Program-made: the position numbers and the translations under genes
Shown here: positions 55,218 through 64,000 of the stretch, in pieces
Layout: every line of letters starts with the position of its first letter
Numbering within the stretch: the first letter of the stretch is position 1
Assembly: GCF_014698845.1 (NCBI RefSeq)
Contig: NZ_JACJTV010000002.1
Span: 62,001-126,000 of the forward strand
Length of the DNA: 64,000 nt
Reading direction: 5' to 3'
Source of the DNA: Coleofasciculus sp. FACHB-1120
GTDB taxonomy: Bacteria; Cyanobacteriota; Cyanobacteriia; Cyanobacteriales; FACHB-T130
Notes under the pieces: model-generated
Seen by the model: only the letters and a program-made list of their open reading frames with translations
Told to the model about the DNA's origin: nothing
Database searches by the model: none

Positions 55218-56503
55218 TCCCTAACTCTTTGCCTGACTTTGTGCCAGATTAGACCAGCGACAATTAATCCTAGACCCATTTGCCAGATTTGCGGCTCTAC
55301 CCAGAAAGCCAGGAACAGACAAGATCCTAGACCTGTCCAAGCTATCCATTTGGGATAGAGCCGTTCTGAATCTGGCATTTTTAATGCTGCCAGATTGGTA
55401 ATTGCGTAGTAAATCAAGACGTTAAAGGCGCTGAACGACCAAGTCGTTTTGACATTGCCAAGCAGAACTAAAAGAGCGATCGCAATTCCTACCACTACTA
55501 CCGCTAAATCGGGTGTCGTTCCTTGCCGATTTAGCCGTGCTAACATTCTGGGCATATCCCGGCGTCTTCCCATCGCCAGCAGCACGCGGGACAAACCCAA
55601 AATCAAGTTTAATAGTACCCCCAGCATTGCCGCGATCGCACCAATCGATAAAATCGTCGCCCCCCTGGAACCAGCAACGCTGCGAACTGCCACCTCCAGG
55701 GAAGCTGCCTGTGCCTGGGTTGCTTTGCCTAAAATTTCTGTCCCGACCGCTCCAATGCCAACGGTTGCCACTGCCATGTAAAGCAGCATTGTCACCCCCA
55801 GGCTGACAATCATCGCGATTGGAATCGTCTTTCGGGGTTCCCGGGCTTCCTCGCCCATCGTGGCAATCCGACCATAACCTGTATAAGCTACAAACATCAA
55901 GGCGCTGGCTTGGAGTACCGTCGCCGGGGAACCTGTGAAAAATGGTGTGAGATTTTCTGTACCAACCTCTGTGGCGCGGGGTAAACAAACAAGGACAAAG
56001 AAAATTAAAGATAGCAGCGTCACCGAGACAATGACAATATTGGCGCGATTAGAGCGGCGAATCCCGCTCAAAACAATCAGAGTCATCAAAATCGCCGCAG
56101 CTAACGCTGTGGGAATCAGAAATCCCCGTCCATACAAACCCGTCGCATTCAGCAAATAGCCAGCAAAACCCAAAGCTGCCGTTGCGGCTGAGGCAGTCTT
56201 TGCCAAGAGAAACATCCAGCCTGCGGTAAAACCCAGACTCGGATTGAGATACTTGTAGCCATATTCGTAACTGCCACCGCTGACGGCATGATTTGCGGCT
56301 AACTGGGCACTATTGAGACCATTGCAGGTTGCCACGATGGCTCCAATCGCGATCGCCAAAATTACCGCAGGTCCAGCAATTTCGGCAGCAATGCCGATGC
56401 TGACAAACACGCCCGTGCCAACGATAGAACCTAAACCCATCATCGTGGCACCCAAAACCCCTAACTCTCTTTGAAGCTGCGGGGGTGAGGTTCCAGCAGT
56501 CAC
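55211..56503 (-). CDS. APC-family amino acid permease
   Basis: A permease of about 430 residues with 12 helices. The start is taken as GTG at 56503 because AGGAG (minus strand, 56511-56515) lies seven bases upstream; the open frame continues to a GTG at 56527. Family motifs are LGATMMGLGSIVGTGVFVSI in helix 1, SGGSYEYGYKYLNPSLGFTA, MFVAYTGYGRIATMGEEARE in helix 6, and LGLSRVLLAMGRRRDMPRML in loop 8-9. It takes up or exchanges an amino acid or polyamine; the substrate is unknown. Convergent with ugd. Confidence 0.92.
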   Translation of the reverse strand: MTAGTSPPQLQRELGVLGATMMGLGSIVGTGVFVSIGIAAEIAGPAVILAIAIGAIVATCNGLNSAQLAANHAVSGGSYEYGYKYLNPSLGFTAGWMFLLAKTASAATAALGFAGYLLNATGLYGRGFLIPTALAAAILMTLIVLSGIRRSNRANIVIVSVTLLSLIFFVLVCLPRATEVGTENLTPFFTGSPATVLQASALMFVAYTGYGRIATMGEEAREPRKTIPIAMIVSLGVTMLLYMAVATVGIGAVGTEILGKATQAQAASLEVAVRSVAGSRGATILSIGAIAAMLGVLLNLILGLSRVLLAMGRRRDMPRMLARLNRQGTTPDLAVVVVGIAIALLVLLGNVKTTWSFSAFNVLIYYAITNLAALKMPDSERLYPKWIAWTGLGSCLFLAFWVEPQIWQMGLGLIVAGLIWHKVRQRVREL

Positions 56504-56677
56504 AAGACATCTCCTAGATAACACCACTGTTATCGTAAGGCTGAGAGGTTAAGGCACAGTTGTGCGATCGCTTACCTTGACGAACCAAGGATAAACGCTC
56601 GGTGTTCAATCTCCGCTCCTTGTAGCGCAGTTCTGACCCTGCGATGGGAAGAATTACCCAGGATTACTGCCTAATAA

Positions 56678-57472
56678 TCAAGGATTATTGGGAACGCGCT
56701 CGATTTGGGCATAGCCACTGAAAATTAGCTTATCTCCTTGCGTTTCCAAACGGTTAATTCGCATTGTCACGCCGTCGAGATTAAAGCGATCCAAATCGAC
56801 CATGTTATCTAAAATTTCCGCAAACGCCGATGTCAAGGTCTGAGAAATTTCCCGTGATTCTGCTGGAACCGCCTCTGGTTGAAATTGGGGATCTTTAAAC
56901 CGAATGCGACGCCGCCGTTCCGCGGCTAAGGTTGCTTTCATGCTGACCGGAACCAATCCTTTTTCGCCCAAATCTGCCTGTGCAAAAATTTGCACTTGGT
57001 TTTCAGGCAGCAGCTGTACTTGTACTTCGGTAAAGGAAACGGGTTGACCGCCAGATAAATCTGTCAAAGCTGGTGTAGAAATATCTTGCAGGCGTTTCTG
57101 CACCAGTTCTGCCTGAAAGGATTGGTTAATATCTGCCTGGGTTAACGTCACCTGTACAACTGCCTGGGTAGGTTGCTTAAGGCGAATCTGACCTTGCATT
57201 ACACAGCTAAAGTCAATCGAGACGGCGTCTGTCTCAAACGACATCTCCTCGGTGCGAAACTCGCGGCGAATCACGAGACCACTACCGCTCATTTTGAAGC
57301 TGTCAATACTGCCCTGCAAAAGCTTGCTGGAGGGATAGCAGCGAACAGCAACTTCCACAGACTCACTCTGGGTAAACATGTGGCGAATGGTCTGGCTAGC
57401 GACTGTGTTGAGGAGGCGTTCTCCCCAATCAGTGCCAGTATTTTTTGTGAAACCAGTAAGGCCGCCTAACAT
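56678..57472 (-). CDS. DUF2993 domain-containing protein, second copy
   Basis: A 264-residue DUF2993 protein. The core (about 20-190) contains RLLNTVASQTIRHMFTQSES, VRCYPSSKLLQGSIDSFKMS and FETDAVSIDFSCVMQGQIRL. It shares the fold pattern but little exact sequence with the DUF2993 protein at 12879-13598, so the two are old paralogues. There is no N-terminal signal peptide; such proteins may associate with membranes through the amphipathic N-terminus. Monocistronic. Function unknown. Confidence 0.87.
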   Translation of the reverse strand: MLGGLTGFTKNTGTDWGERLLNTVASQTIRHMFTQSESVEVAVRCYPSSKLLQGSIDSFKMSGSGLVIRREFRTEEMSFETDAVSIDFSCVMQGQIRLKQPTQAVVQVTLTQADINQSFQAELVQKRLQDISTPALTDLSGGQPVSFTEVQVQLLPENQVQIFAQADLGEKGLVPVSMKATLAAERRRRIRFKDPQFQPEAVPAESREISQTLTSAFAEILDNMVDLDRFNLDGVTMRINRLETQGDKLIFSGYAQIERVPNNP

Positions 57473-57971
57473 AATGTTTCGCGTCCACGAGAGTGCTTAC
57501 TCTCTTGTTTGTAACAAAATATTAACGAATAAGCAAGAAGACCTAAGACATAAAGAAAGCCAGAGAGCCTACTGCTCAAGGATATCAGCCGGAAATTGGC
57601 GTGATTGATAGAATTTCCTGAATTTTCCAATTAGTTACAACAATTAGAGTGGTAGAGTTCCCTCGATCGCCCTCTTGATAAGCGATCGCTTACAGCACCT
57701 AACAATGCTGCAAAGGTTCTGGGCTAGAGATCCCAGACTACTGCCAAAAGTTGCAAAGTATTATTGTATACAATTAAATTTCACAATCTCTGGAGCCTTA
57801 TACTATGCCAGAAAGGACTTCCCTACTCCTTAAACCTACTCCTTAAGAAAGATAAGAGAAAAATTTACCTGGTTTCTGCCATCGAGAGCAATTCAGATCA
57901 GGGAAATTTTGAGCAATGGGTTAGCGATGGGTTTGGGATGAAGGCTGTTCTGCATTCTTAAATTGACGGTG
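57473..57971. other. 500-bp gap upstream of the GT/TPR/methyltransferase gene
   Basis: It contains two HIP1-type sites. From 57764 an open frame of 65 codons has only a TTG start, a CCTACTCCTTAA direct repeat around 57829-57850, and ends two bases before the next gene; it may be a remnant or chance. No reliable gene. Confidence 0.45.
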
Positions 57972-59843
57972 ATGACACGCATCATTATTCGATATTACGA
58001 TCCCAGCTATCCATATCTAGAACGAGCTATCCGTTCGATTCAGGGAGACTTTGATATTGTTGTATACGATGATGGAAGCAAGAATTTTCCTGATTTGGCT
58101 GGTGTTAAAAATAAATACCAAATCAGACGACTAGAGCATCGAGGGCCAACTTCTACGCTAATAAAGGCTCTGGTTGATGCAAAAAGAGAAAATGTACAAC
58201 AAGTATTTATTCTAGATGGGGATGATGAGGCGCTAGAGAGCCTAACCAACTTCCTCAGCGCATCCTTACTATCACCTTATACAGCGGTTATTGGGCAGTT
58301 CAAGGATATACCGTCCCCAATTTACCAAGACCAAGGAAATGAATTATTTCGAGAAGCGATCGCTAATTTAAAATTCTGCCCTCCCTGCTTCAGCCTCAAG
58401 ATTGGAGACTGGATTGAAGAATTGCCCAGCATCCTCAAACAAGTGCAAACAGAATATCTCTCCACTGGCACTTTATTTTTAGGCTTATTCCTCTCTGGTC
58501 AAACAGGGATTTCTGTTGCCGAACAAGTGATTATCTGGAGACAGCACGAAGGACAGACTTACAGACATCACCACCCCGAAAGACATTTAACTGGACAGAG
58601 AATTTGGCAAATCTACCATCAAAAAGCCTTCGAGGAATATAGCCAAATCTTGCATCTCAATCCCTATGATGCTGTTGCCTATTACAACCGGGGTAATACT
58701 TGCTCCAGGCTAGGCGATGGGCAAAAAGCAATTGAGGATTACACTCAGGCGCTGGATATCAATCCTAATTTTACTGAAGCTTACACTAATCGAGGGGTTG
58801 CACGCTTCGATTTAGGAGATACTCAAGGAGCCATTGACGATTATACCAAGGCATTACAGTTTAATCCTAACTTTGCCGTCGCCTACAATAACCGAGGAAA
58901 TGCTCTTTCTAAATTGGGTAAATATCCAGAAGCGATCGCTGATTTGCAGGCATCTGTCCAACTTTTCTCTACTCAAGGGGATGTAAGTAACTACCAGCGA
59001 TCGCAAAACCTCTTAGCTGAAGCCTATTTTAAAATGGGAGAAAGATTGTGGAAGCAAGAGCAGATTGAACAGGCGATCGCTTGTTACCAGAAATCGCTGG
59101 AGGTTAAACCTGAATTTGCTGAATCCTACTACGATTTGGGCATGATTTTTCAGCAAATCGGTAGGCTTAATGAGGCAATTATTCATTACAATAAAGTCTT
59201 AACAATCAAGCCTGAATATGCGAAAGCTCGTTATCAAATTGAGACCATATTAAAGGGCTATCAATTTTCTACAGACTGGTTTAGCCGCAACCTTGATATT
59301 TTGAATGAGCATCTTGAACCTTTATCTAAAATACCTGGATTAAATATTTTAGAAATAGGCAGTTGGGAGGGTCGATCTACTTGTTGGTTTTTAGAAAATA
59401 TTTTGATAGATAATTCTAGCCGAATTATCTGTATAGATACTTTTGCAGGTAGTTTAGAACATCAAAGATATGATTTTGACTATATCAACTCGATAGAAAT
59501 GCGGTTCGACTTTAATATCAGTCGGACGGGTGCAGGAGAAAAGGTACGCAAAATAGTAGGTAAATCTCAACAAATATTGCGTTCGTTACCCTTAGGTTTT
59601 TATGATTTAGTTTACATTGATGGCTCTCACCTAGCCAGCGATGTTCTGGAAGATGCCGTTTTAAGTTGGGCGCTTGTCAAAGTTGGCGGCATGATAATTT
59701 TTGACGATTACGATTTTAGTTTTGCGGACAATCCCTTCCAAAATACCAAGGTGGGAATAGACGCTTTTGTATCAGTTTTTTTCGGTAAAATTCAATTTAT
59801 CCATAAGTCTCATCAAATTCTTCTAAAAAAACTTTTTTCTTAG
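57972..59843 (+). CDS. GT-A-like, TPR and methyltransferase fusion protein
   Basis: A 623-residue three-module protein. Residues 1-205 resemble a family 2 glycosyltransferase (IIIRYYDPSYPYLERAIRSI, VVYDDGS, LDGDDEA, a late WRQHEGQTYR). Residues 210-430 hold about six TPRs (AYYNRGNTCSRLGDGQKAIE; YDLGMIFQQIGRLNEAI). Residues 450-600 are a class I methyltransferase of the Methyltransf_24 type (LNILEIGSWEGRST, DLVYIDGSH, GGMIIFDDYDF). It may glycosylate and methylate a surface glycan or protein with TPRs as scaffold. The ATG at 57972 is preferred over the TTG at 57963. Low GC at its 3' end is unlike its neighbours. Confidence 0.85.
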   Translation: MTRIIIRYYDPSYPYLERAIRSIQGDFDIVVYDDGSKNFPDLAGVKNKYQIRRLEHRGPTSTLIKALVDAKRENVQQVFILDGDDEALESLTNFLSASLLSPYTAVIGQFKDIPSPIYQDQGNELFREAIANLKFCPPCFSLKIGDWIEELPSILKQVQTEYLSTGTLFLGLFLSGQTGISVAEQVIIWRQHEGQTYRHHHPERHLTGQRIWQIYHQKAFEEYSQILHLNPYDAVAYYNRGNTCSRLGDGQKAIEDYTQALDINPNFTEAYTNRGVARFDLGDTQGAIDDYTKALQFNPNFAVAYNNRGNALSKLGKYPEAIADLQASVQLFSTQGDVSNYQRSQNLLAEAYFKMGERLWKQEQIEQAIACYQKSLEVKPEFAESYYDLGMIFQQIGRLNEAIIHYNKVLTIKPEYAKARYQIETILKGYQFSTDWFSRNLDILNEHLEPLSKIPGLNILEIGSWEGRSTCWFLENILIDNSSRIICIDTFAGSLEHQRYDFDYINSIEMRFDFNISRTGAGEKVRKIVGKSQQILRSLPLGFYDLVYIDGSHLASDVLEDAVLSWALVKVGGMIIFDDYDFSFADNPFQNTKVGIDAFVSVFFGKIQFIHKSHQILLKKLFS

Positions 59844-60047
59844 GCTTGACTGGGTTTAATTACTGAAGACAATCCGGGTTCAGATAAGTTATAACAGCGG
59901 TATAATAACTGTCCGGAAAGTACATCACAGTTAGCGATTGGTTAAAAGTAAAGGGACAACCCGTGCAAACAAAAACGTAGTAACTTCGGCAAAGCCGAAC
60001 TGCGATTGGTTGTTCAATATTTCTTAATATTTGGAAGCGAGAGCAAA

Positions 60048-63000
60048 ATGAACCCCCGAGTGAGAAGAGTCAGCCTAGTAATAGCAGCCTTGCCTCTAGC
60101 AGGAGCCATCAGCTTAGAACAAGCCTTGGCACAACCCATTATTCCGGCTACTGATGGTACTGGTACCCTTGTCAACGTCAATGGCGATAGCTTCGACATC
60201 ACTGGCGGTAAGCTATCAAGCCAAGGCGAGAATCTCTTCCACAGCTTTAACCAGTTCGATCTCAATCAAGGTGAGATTGCCAACTTCCTATCCACCCCCA
60301 ACATTCAGAATATTCTTGGTCGAGTTGTCGGTGGAGATGTCTCCGTCATTAATGGCTTAATTCAAGTTACTGGCGGAAATTCAAACTTATTTTTGATGAA
60401 TCCAGCCGGAATTGTCTTTGGCAACAACGCTAGTCTGAATGTGCCTGCATCTTTCACTGCCACCACTGCCAACAGTATCGGCTTTGGCAATAATTTGTTT
60501 AATGCTGTTGGTAACAATAATTATGCCGCTTTAGAAGGAAATCCCAACACTTTTGTTTTCACAGCTACCCAACCCGGTGCCATCGTTAACACTGGAAACT
60601 TAGCAGTAGGACAGGGAAAAAATCTCACCTTACTCGGTGGCACTGTTGTCAATACTGGGCAACTTTTAGCACCCGAAGGAAATCTAACGGTAGCAGCGGT
60701 TCCCGGCGGAAAATCCGTGCGGATTAGTCAGCCAGGAAACGTACTCAGTTTGGAGGTCGTGACTCAGAATTTTAATCCCCAATCCCCAATCTCTAATCCC
60801 CCATCCGTACCGCAGTTGCTGACGGGCGGGAAAGTTGGGAATGCGACTAAACTCACCGTTAATAGCAAAGGTCAAGTGGTACTCACGGGATCTGGTGTTG
60901 CAATCCCCACCGATACAGGTACTGCGATTGTAGCTGGCAACCTTGACACATCCGGGGAGACTGGCGGTAAAGTGCAGGTTCTGGGTGAAAAAGTAGGTTT
61001 GGTGAGTGCCAACATCAACGCTTCCGGCAGTCTTGGCGGCGGAACGGTGCTAATTGGCGGCGATTATCAAGGGAAGGGGACGGTACCGAATGCCTCTAGA
61101 ACTTATGTCAGTGCAGACTCTTCGATCAATGTAGATAGCAAAAACAACGGCAATGGGGGTCGTGCGATCATTTGGTCTGATAAGGCAACTGAATTTTATG
61201 GCAATATCAGCGCCCGTGGCGGCAAGATTTCCGGCGACGGCGGATTTGTGGAAGTTTCAGGCAAGGAAAGCTTAACTTTCAAAGGCGCGGTGGATACGCT
61301 TGCGCCACAAGGTAAGGCGGGAACCTTACTACTCGATCCACTCAACATCACGATAACAGATCAAAGTGCTGGTCCGGGAGCGCAAGACGGTCAATTAACA
61401 GACAGCACAATTCTTGAGGGTGATGCTCCTGCAAATTTCATCATTTCGGAAACCGAACTGGAAAATGCCTCCGCCTCTGGCAATGTGATTTTGCAAGCGA
61501 CTAACAACATCACTATCAACGATCTAACTACAGACGGGATTCTGGACTTTGACTTTGGACCTGGTACGTCAATTACTTTTACAGCGGACGCTAATAATGA
61601 TGGTGTTGGGTCTTTTGTGATGCAGAATCCGGCGAACAGCATCCAGACAAATGGAAGAGATATAACGATTTCTGGAGCGAGTATCACTGTTGGAAGTATT
61701 AATACCGATAGCGGCAATATTCAACTAACCAGCAACAACGGCGCGATCGCTACCGGCAATCTAGACACCTCTTCTTTCTACGCGAATAGTGGCAATATCC
61801 TCCTCAACGCCACCAACGGCAACATTCTCACAGGCGATCTTACATCCTCTGCGACTGAAGGTGATGGGGGTCTGGTGAGTTTAACTACTAACACCGGCAC
61901 AATTACAGTTAATGGCGATATCGATTCCTCCTCCACTTCTAGTTTTCAATCTATAGGCGGCGCAGTTACTCTAGAAGCTGGAAGTAATATCACCACAGGC
62001 GCAATTAATTCTTTTGCAGAAGCTGACATATTTTCCCTTGGAGATAACCCAGGAGCTACAGGAGGTAATGTCAAGATAACTGCTGGAGGCAACATTACAA
62101 CAGATGCAATTAATTCCTCTGCTGTTGTTACTCTCGATGGTAGTGACATTTTATTCGATGCGATAGGCGGCTCAGTTACTTTAGATGCCCAAGGTAGTAT
62201 TCAAACTGGCGATATTGATTCCTCTGCTACTGACCCCATCGTTGCTACAGGGGGTGCGGTCAACTTCACAGCTAAGGACGATATAATCACAGGTAACATT
62301 AATTCCTCTGCTACTGTTAATCCCCCCTCTGCCGATCTGGTTACTAATGCATTAGGTGGGTTAGTTAGCTTAACAACAGATAGCAATATTACCTTTAATA
62401 CAATTACTACCCAAGCTAAAGAACAAGTAGATGGAATCGATGGCTCGCTCATTGGTGGTAATGCCACAATATCTTCTCTAGGAGTCGTTAAGGGACTGAA
62501 TATAATTGGCGGCACTTCGGCAACCATCCTCACTAGTGGAGTGACGCAAGGAGGCTCTGTTATCATCCAGCATGATGGGGGGCAAGATAACTTTCAATTT
62601 ATCGTCGGCGATGCAACTAACAACGGTACGGCGGGAGCGATTGATACGGGTGGAAGTAGTGGGAATGGGGCGCTAATTTCTTCTTCTCCTACACAAATAA
62701 TTCCATCTATCGATACGCTGATTCCCAATAACAATACCTTCGAGGTGGGCAATCCTAGTGTTGATGGTATTCAGATAACTTTTATCAACCAAGCACCGAC
62801 TTTGACCGCAAATACTCTGCTAACGGCTACTCAACAAAATCAGTCGATTACATTCACCGTTGCGAGTTTAAATCCATCTATAACCGATGCAAATAGCGAT
62901 TTTACCTCAATACGCATTGATGCCATTAATGGGGGAACGCTGACCAAACAAGATGGTACCGTCATCGTACCGGGAACCATTTTGTCTTTGAGCGATGTTT

Positions 63001-64000
63001 TAATTTACACACCGCCAGCGGGCGCGACTGGTTTGCTCAATGCCTTTACAATTAGTGCGAGCGATCGCGTTTCCTTCTCAGCCCCGCAACAGCTCACAAT
63101 CAATGTAGCTGAGCCAATCCCCACACCAATTCCAACTCCAATCCCCACACCAATTCCCACACCAATTCCAACTCCAATCCCCACACCAATTCCCACACCA
63201 ATTCCAACTCCAATCCCCACACCTTCCCCAACGCCATTTTCTAGCGAATTATCACCACCGCAGGAGACGCCGCTGACACGAATACCGGCAACGAGAACCC
63301 TTGCCTCAGTCGAAATCGATCCAGTTGTTGCTCAAATCGACCAAGAGTTTACACGGCAATTCCAGGAATATTTGGGACTCGCTCCCGATATTCCCTTAAA
63401 AACCTTGGATGAGGCGCGTGAAATTCTTAACGAAATTGAGAAAGCAACTGGAGTGAAACCGGCACTTATTTATGTTGCTTTTGTGCCTGCAACAGTTACA
63501 CCAGGAACGGCGGCAGATAAAAGTCAGCTCCTTTATCCCGCATCACAATCAGATATTCTTTGGCAATTCAACTCTCAGGGATTAGCCATAAATCAGCTAG
63601 CGCAAATTCCAGCTCAATCGTCAAACAATCCTCTCCCGCAGGATAACGACCAACTTGAACTTGTCATTGTGACAGGCAAAAAACCACCAATTCGCAGGAG
63701 AGTCACAGGGGTAACACGTCGTCAAGTTCTCAAAGTCGCCCAGGAATTTCGCTCAGAAATCACCAAGCCGCTCAAATCAAACCGTTACCTCAATTCCTCC
63801 CAACAACTCTATAAGTGGTTGATAGCACCCGTAAAAGCTGATTTAGAAGCTAGCAAAATCGATAATTTGGTTTTCCTTATGGATACTGGGTTGCGGAGTC
63901 TTCCCGTTGCCGCCCTCCATGATGGGCAACAATTCCTAGTGGAAAAATACAGCGTTGGACTCATGCCGAGTCTCAGCCTAACCGATACTCGTTACCGGGA
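60048..64000 (+). CDS. TPS-secreted filamentous haemagglutinin-like CHAT protein (3' partial)
   Basis: At least 1,317 codons, open to the window edge. Signal peptide at 1-28 (VIAALPLAGA, cleavage near ALA-QP). Residues 30-290 are a two-partner-secretion domain (GENLFHSFNQFDLNQGEIAN, NLFLMNPAGIVFG). Repeats of a beta-helix follow to about 850 (DSGNIQLTSNNGAIATGNL). A cadherin-like domain lies at about 910-1020, then a (PIPT)9 linker. The last part begins a CHAT caspase-like domain (DTGLRSLPVAALHDGQQFLV, SVGLMPSLSLTDTRYR). The catalytic His/Cys would lie past the edge. The TpsB pore is not here. It is probably a surface-exposed protease-adhesin. Confidence 0.93.
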   Translation, partial: MNPRVRRVSLVIAALPLAGAISLEQALAQPIIPATDGTGTLVNVNGDSFDITGGKLSSQGENLFHSFNQFDLNQGEIANFLSTPNIQNILGRVVGGDVSVINGLIQVTGGNSNLFLMNPAGIVFGNNASLNVPASFTATTANSIGFGNNLFNAVGNNNYAALEGNPNTFVFTATQPGAIVNTGNLAVGQGKNLTLLGGTVVNTGQLLAPEGNLTVAAVPGGKSVRISQPGNVLSLEVVTQNFNPQSPISNPPSVPQLLTGGKVGNATKLTVNSKGQVVLTGSGVAIPTDTGTAIVAGNLDTSGETGGKVQVLGEKVGLVSANINASGSLGGGTVLIGGDYQGKGTVPNASRTYVSADSSINVDSKNNGNGGRAIIWSDKATEFYGNISARGGKISGDGGFVEVSGKESLTFKGAVDTLAPQGKAGTLLLDPLNITITDQSAGPGAQDGQLTDSTILEGDAPANFIISETELENASASGNVILQATNNITINDLTTDGILDFDFGPGTSITFTADANNDGVGSFVMQNPANSIQTNGRDITISGASITVGSINTDSGNIQLTSNNGAIATGNLDTSSFYANSGNILLNATNGNILTGDLTSSATEGDGGLVSLTTNTGTITVNGDIDSSSTSSFQSIGGAVTLEAGSNITTGAINSFAEADIFSLGDNPGATGGNVKITAGGNITTDAINSSAVVTLDGSDILFDAIGGSVTLDAQGSIQTGDIDSSATDPIVATGGAVNFTAKDDIITGNINSSATVNPPSADLVTNALGGLVSLTTDSNITFNTITTQAKEQVDGIDGSLIGGNATISSLGVVKGLNIIGGTSATILTSGVTQGGSVIIQHDGGQDNFQFIVGDATNNGTAGAIDTGGSSGNGALISSSPTQIIPSIDTLIPNNNTFEVGNPSVDGIQITFINQAPTLTANTLLTATQQNQSITFTVASLNPSITDANSDFTSIRIDAINGGTLTKQDGTVIVPGTILSLSDVLIYTPPAGATGLLNAFTISASDRVSFSAPQQLTINVAEPIPTPIPTPIPTPIPTPIPTPIPTPIPTPIPTPIPTPSPTPFSSELSPPQETPLTRIPATRTLASVEIDPVVAQIDQEFTRQFQEYLGLAPDIPLKTLDEAREILNEIEKATGVKPALIYVAFVPATVTPGTAADKSQLLYPASQSDILWQFNSQGLAINQLAQIPAQSSNNPLPQDNDQLELVIVTGKKPPIRRRVTGVTRRQVLKVAQEFRSEITKPLKSNRYLNSSQQLYKWLIAPVKADLEASKIDNLVFLMDTGLRSLPVAALHDGQQFLVEKYSVGLMPSLSLTDTRYR
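63114..63221 (+). repeat. Nine 12-bp units encoding a PIPT linker
   Basis: Three 12-mers, A (CCAATCCCCACA), B (CCAATTCCAACT) and C (CCAATTCCCACA), occur in the order A BAC BAC BA, so the DNA has a 36-bp period. The array encodes a proline-rich spacer between the adhesin part and the CHAT domain. Exact repetition at synonymous sites points to recent expansion. Confidence 0.95.

Noticed and set aside
57764-57961. 65-codon frame before the fusion gene
   Set aside because: TTG start only, no ribosome site, contains a 12-base direct repeat; probably chance or a remnant.
63005-63220. Minus-strand frame reading (GIGV)n
   Set aside because: It is the antisense reading of the (PIPT)n linker of the CHAT protein.

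Overview
The window comes from a cyanobacterium. The octamer GCGATCGC (HIP1) recurs in genes and intergenic gaps. Several products belong to families known mainly from cyanobacteria or plastids: Tab2, DUF3172, DUF3386, DUF2993, an M41 protease without its ATPase domain, and a TPS-CHAT protein. Intergenic DNA carries short palindromes and heptamer repeats of the kind found in larger-genome cyanobacteria. I cannot name the genus. I see no tRNA, rRNA, CRISPR array or intact insertion sequence.

Layout. 1-9.4 kb: a pentapeptide protein, a soluble PAS histidine kinase with an in-frame insertion, a decayed gene, DUF3172, an unknown anchored protein, an ABC-2 permease, a two-gene coiled-coil operon of unknown function, and ychF with a Pro-rich small protein. 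9.4-15.4 kb: a PLP decarboxylase, cbiT, cdsA, a DUF2993 protein, and an RsuA-type pseudouridine synthase translationally coupled to a RodZ-like protein. 15.5-25.9 kb: malQ, Nudix, aminopeptidase P, a GPH symporter, a phosphoribosyltransferase, an AEC carrier, an M15 peptidase, the truncated M41 protein and a diguanylate cyclase. 26-33.5 kb: a copper chaperone, alaS, a decayed stretch, a CHASE4 nucleotide cyclase with a small partner gene, and VanZ. 34-43 kb: a 43-residue protein, a WecB/TagA glycosyltransferase, FtsE, a ClC-CBS-USP protein, a TldE-like protein, Tab2, rtcA and a membrane GNAT. 43-50 kb: a GH57 enzyme, a NifU-type scaffold, DUF3386, two paralogous GAF histidine kinases and a ribbon-helix-helix protein. 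50.6-64 kb: lepA, UDP-xylose synthase next to UDP-glucose dehydrogenase, an amino-acid permease, a second DUF2993 protein, a GT-A/TPR/methyltransferase fusion, and a TPS-CHAT protein cut by the right edge.

How the genes work together. Most are housekeeping genes in short or single-gene units. The clear pathway pair is ugd plus uxs, which together take UDP-glucose through UDP-glucuronate to UDP-xylose. Signalling is well represented by three histidine kinases, one GGDEF protein and one class III cyclase. Envelope and surface functions include CdsA, RodZ-like, VanY-like, FtsE, WecB/TagA and TPS-CHAT.

The most distinctive observations are: the uncharacterised coiled-coil operon whose second protein ends in W/H/D-rich tandem repeats (5827-7507); the decayed stretch after alaS, which holds a dead antitoxin-like gene followed by a degenerate second copy of the alaS 3' end (30222-30603); the natural Gln in place of the gating Glu in the ClC protein; the 40-codon repeat-like insertion in the PAS kinase; and the two multi-module proteins at the right end.
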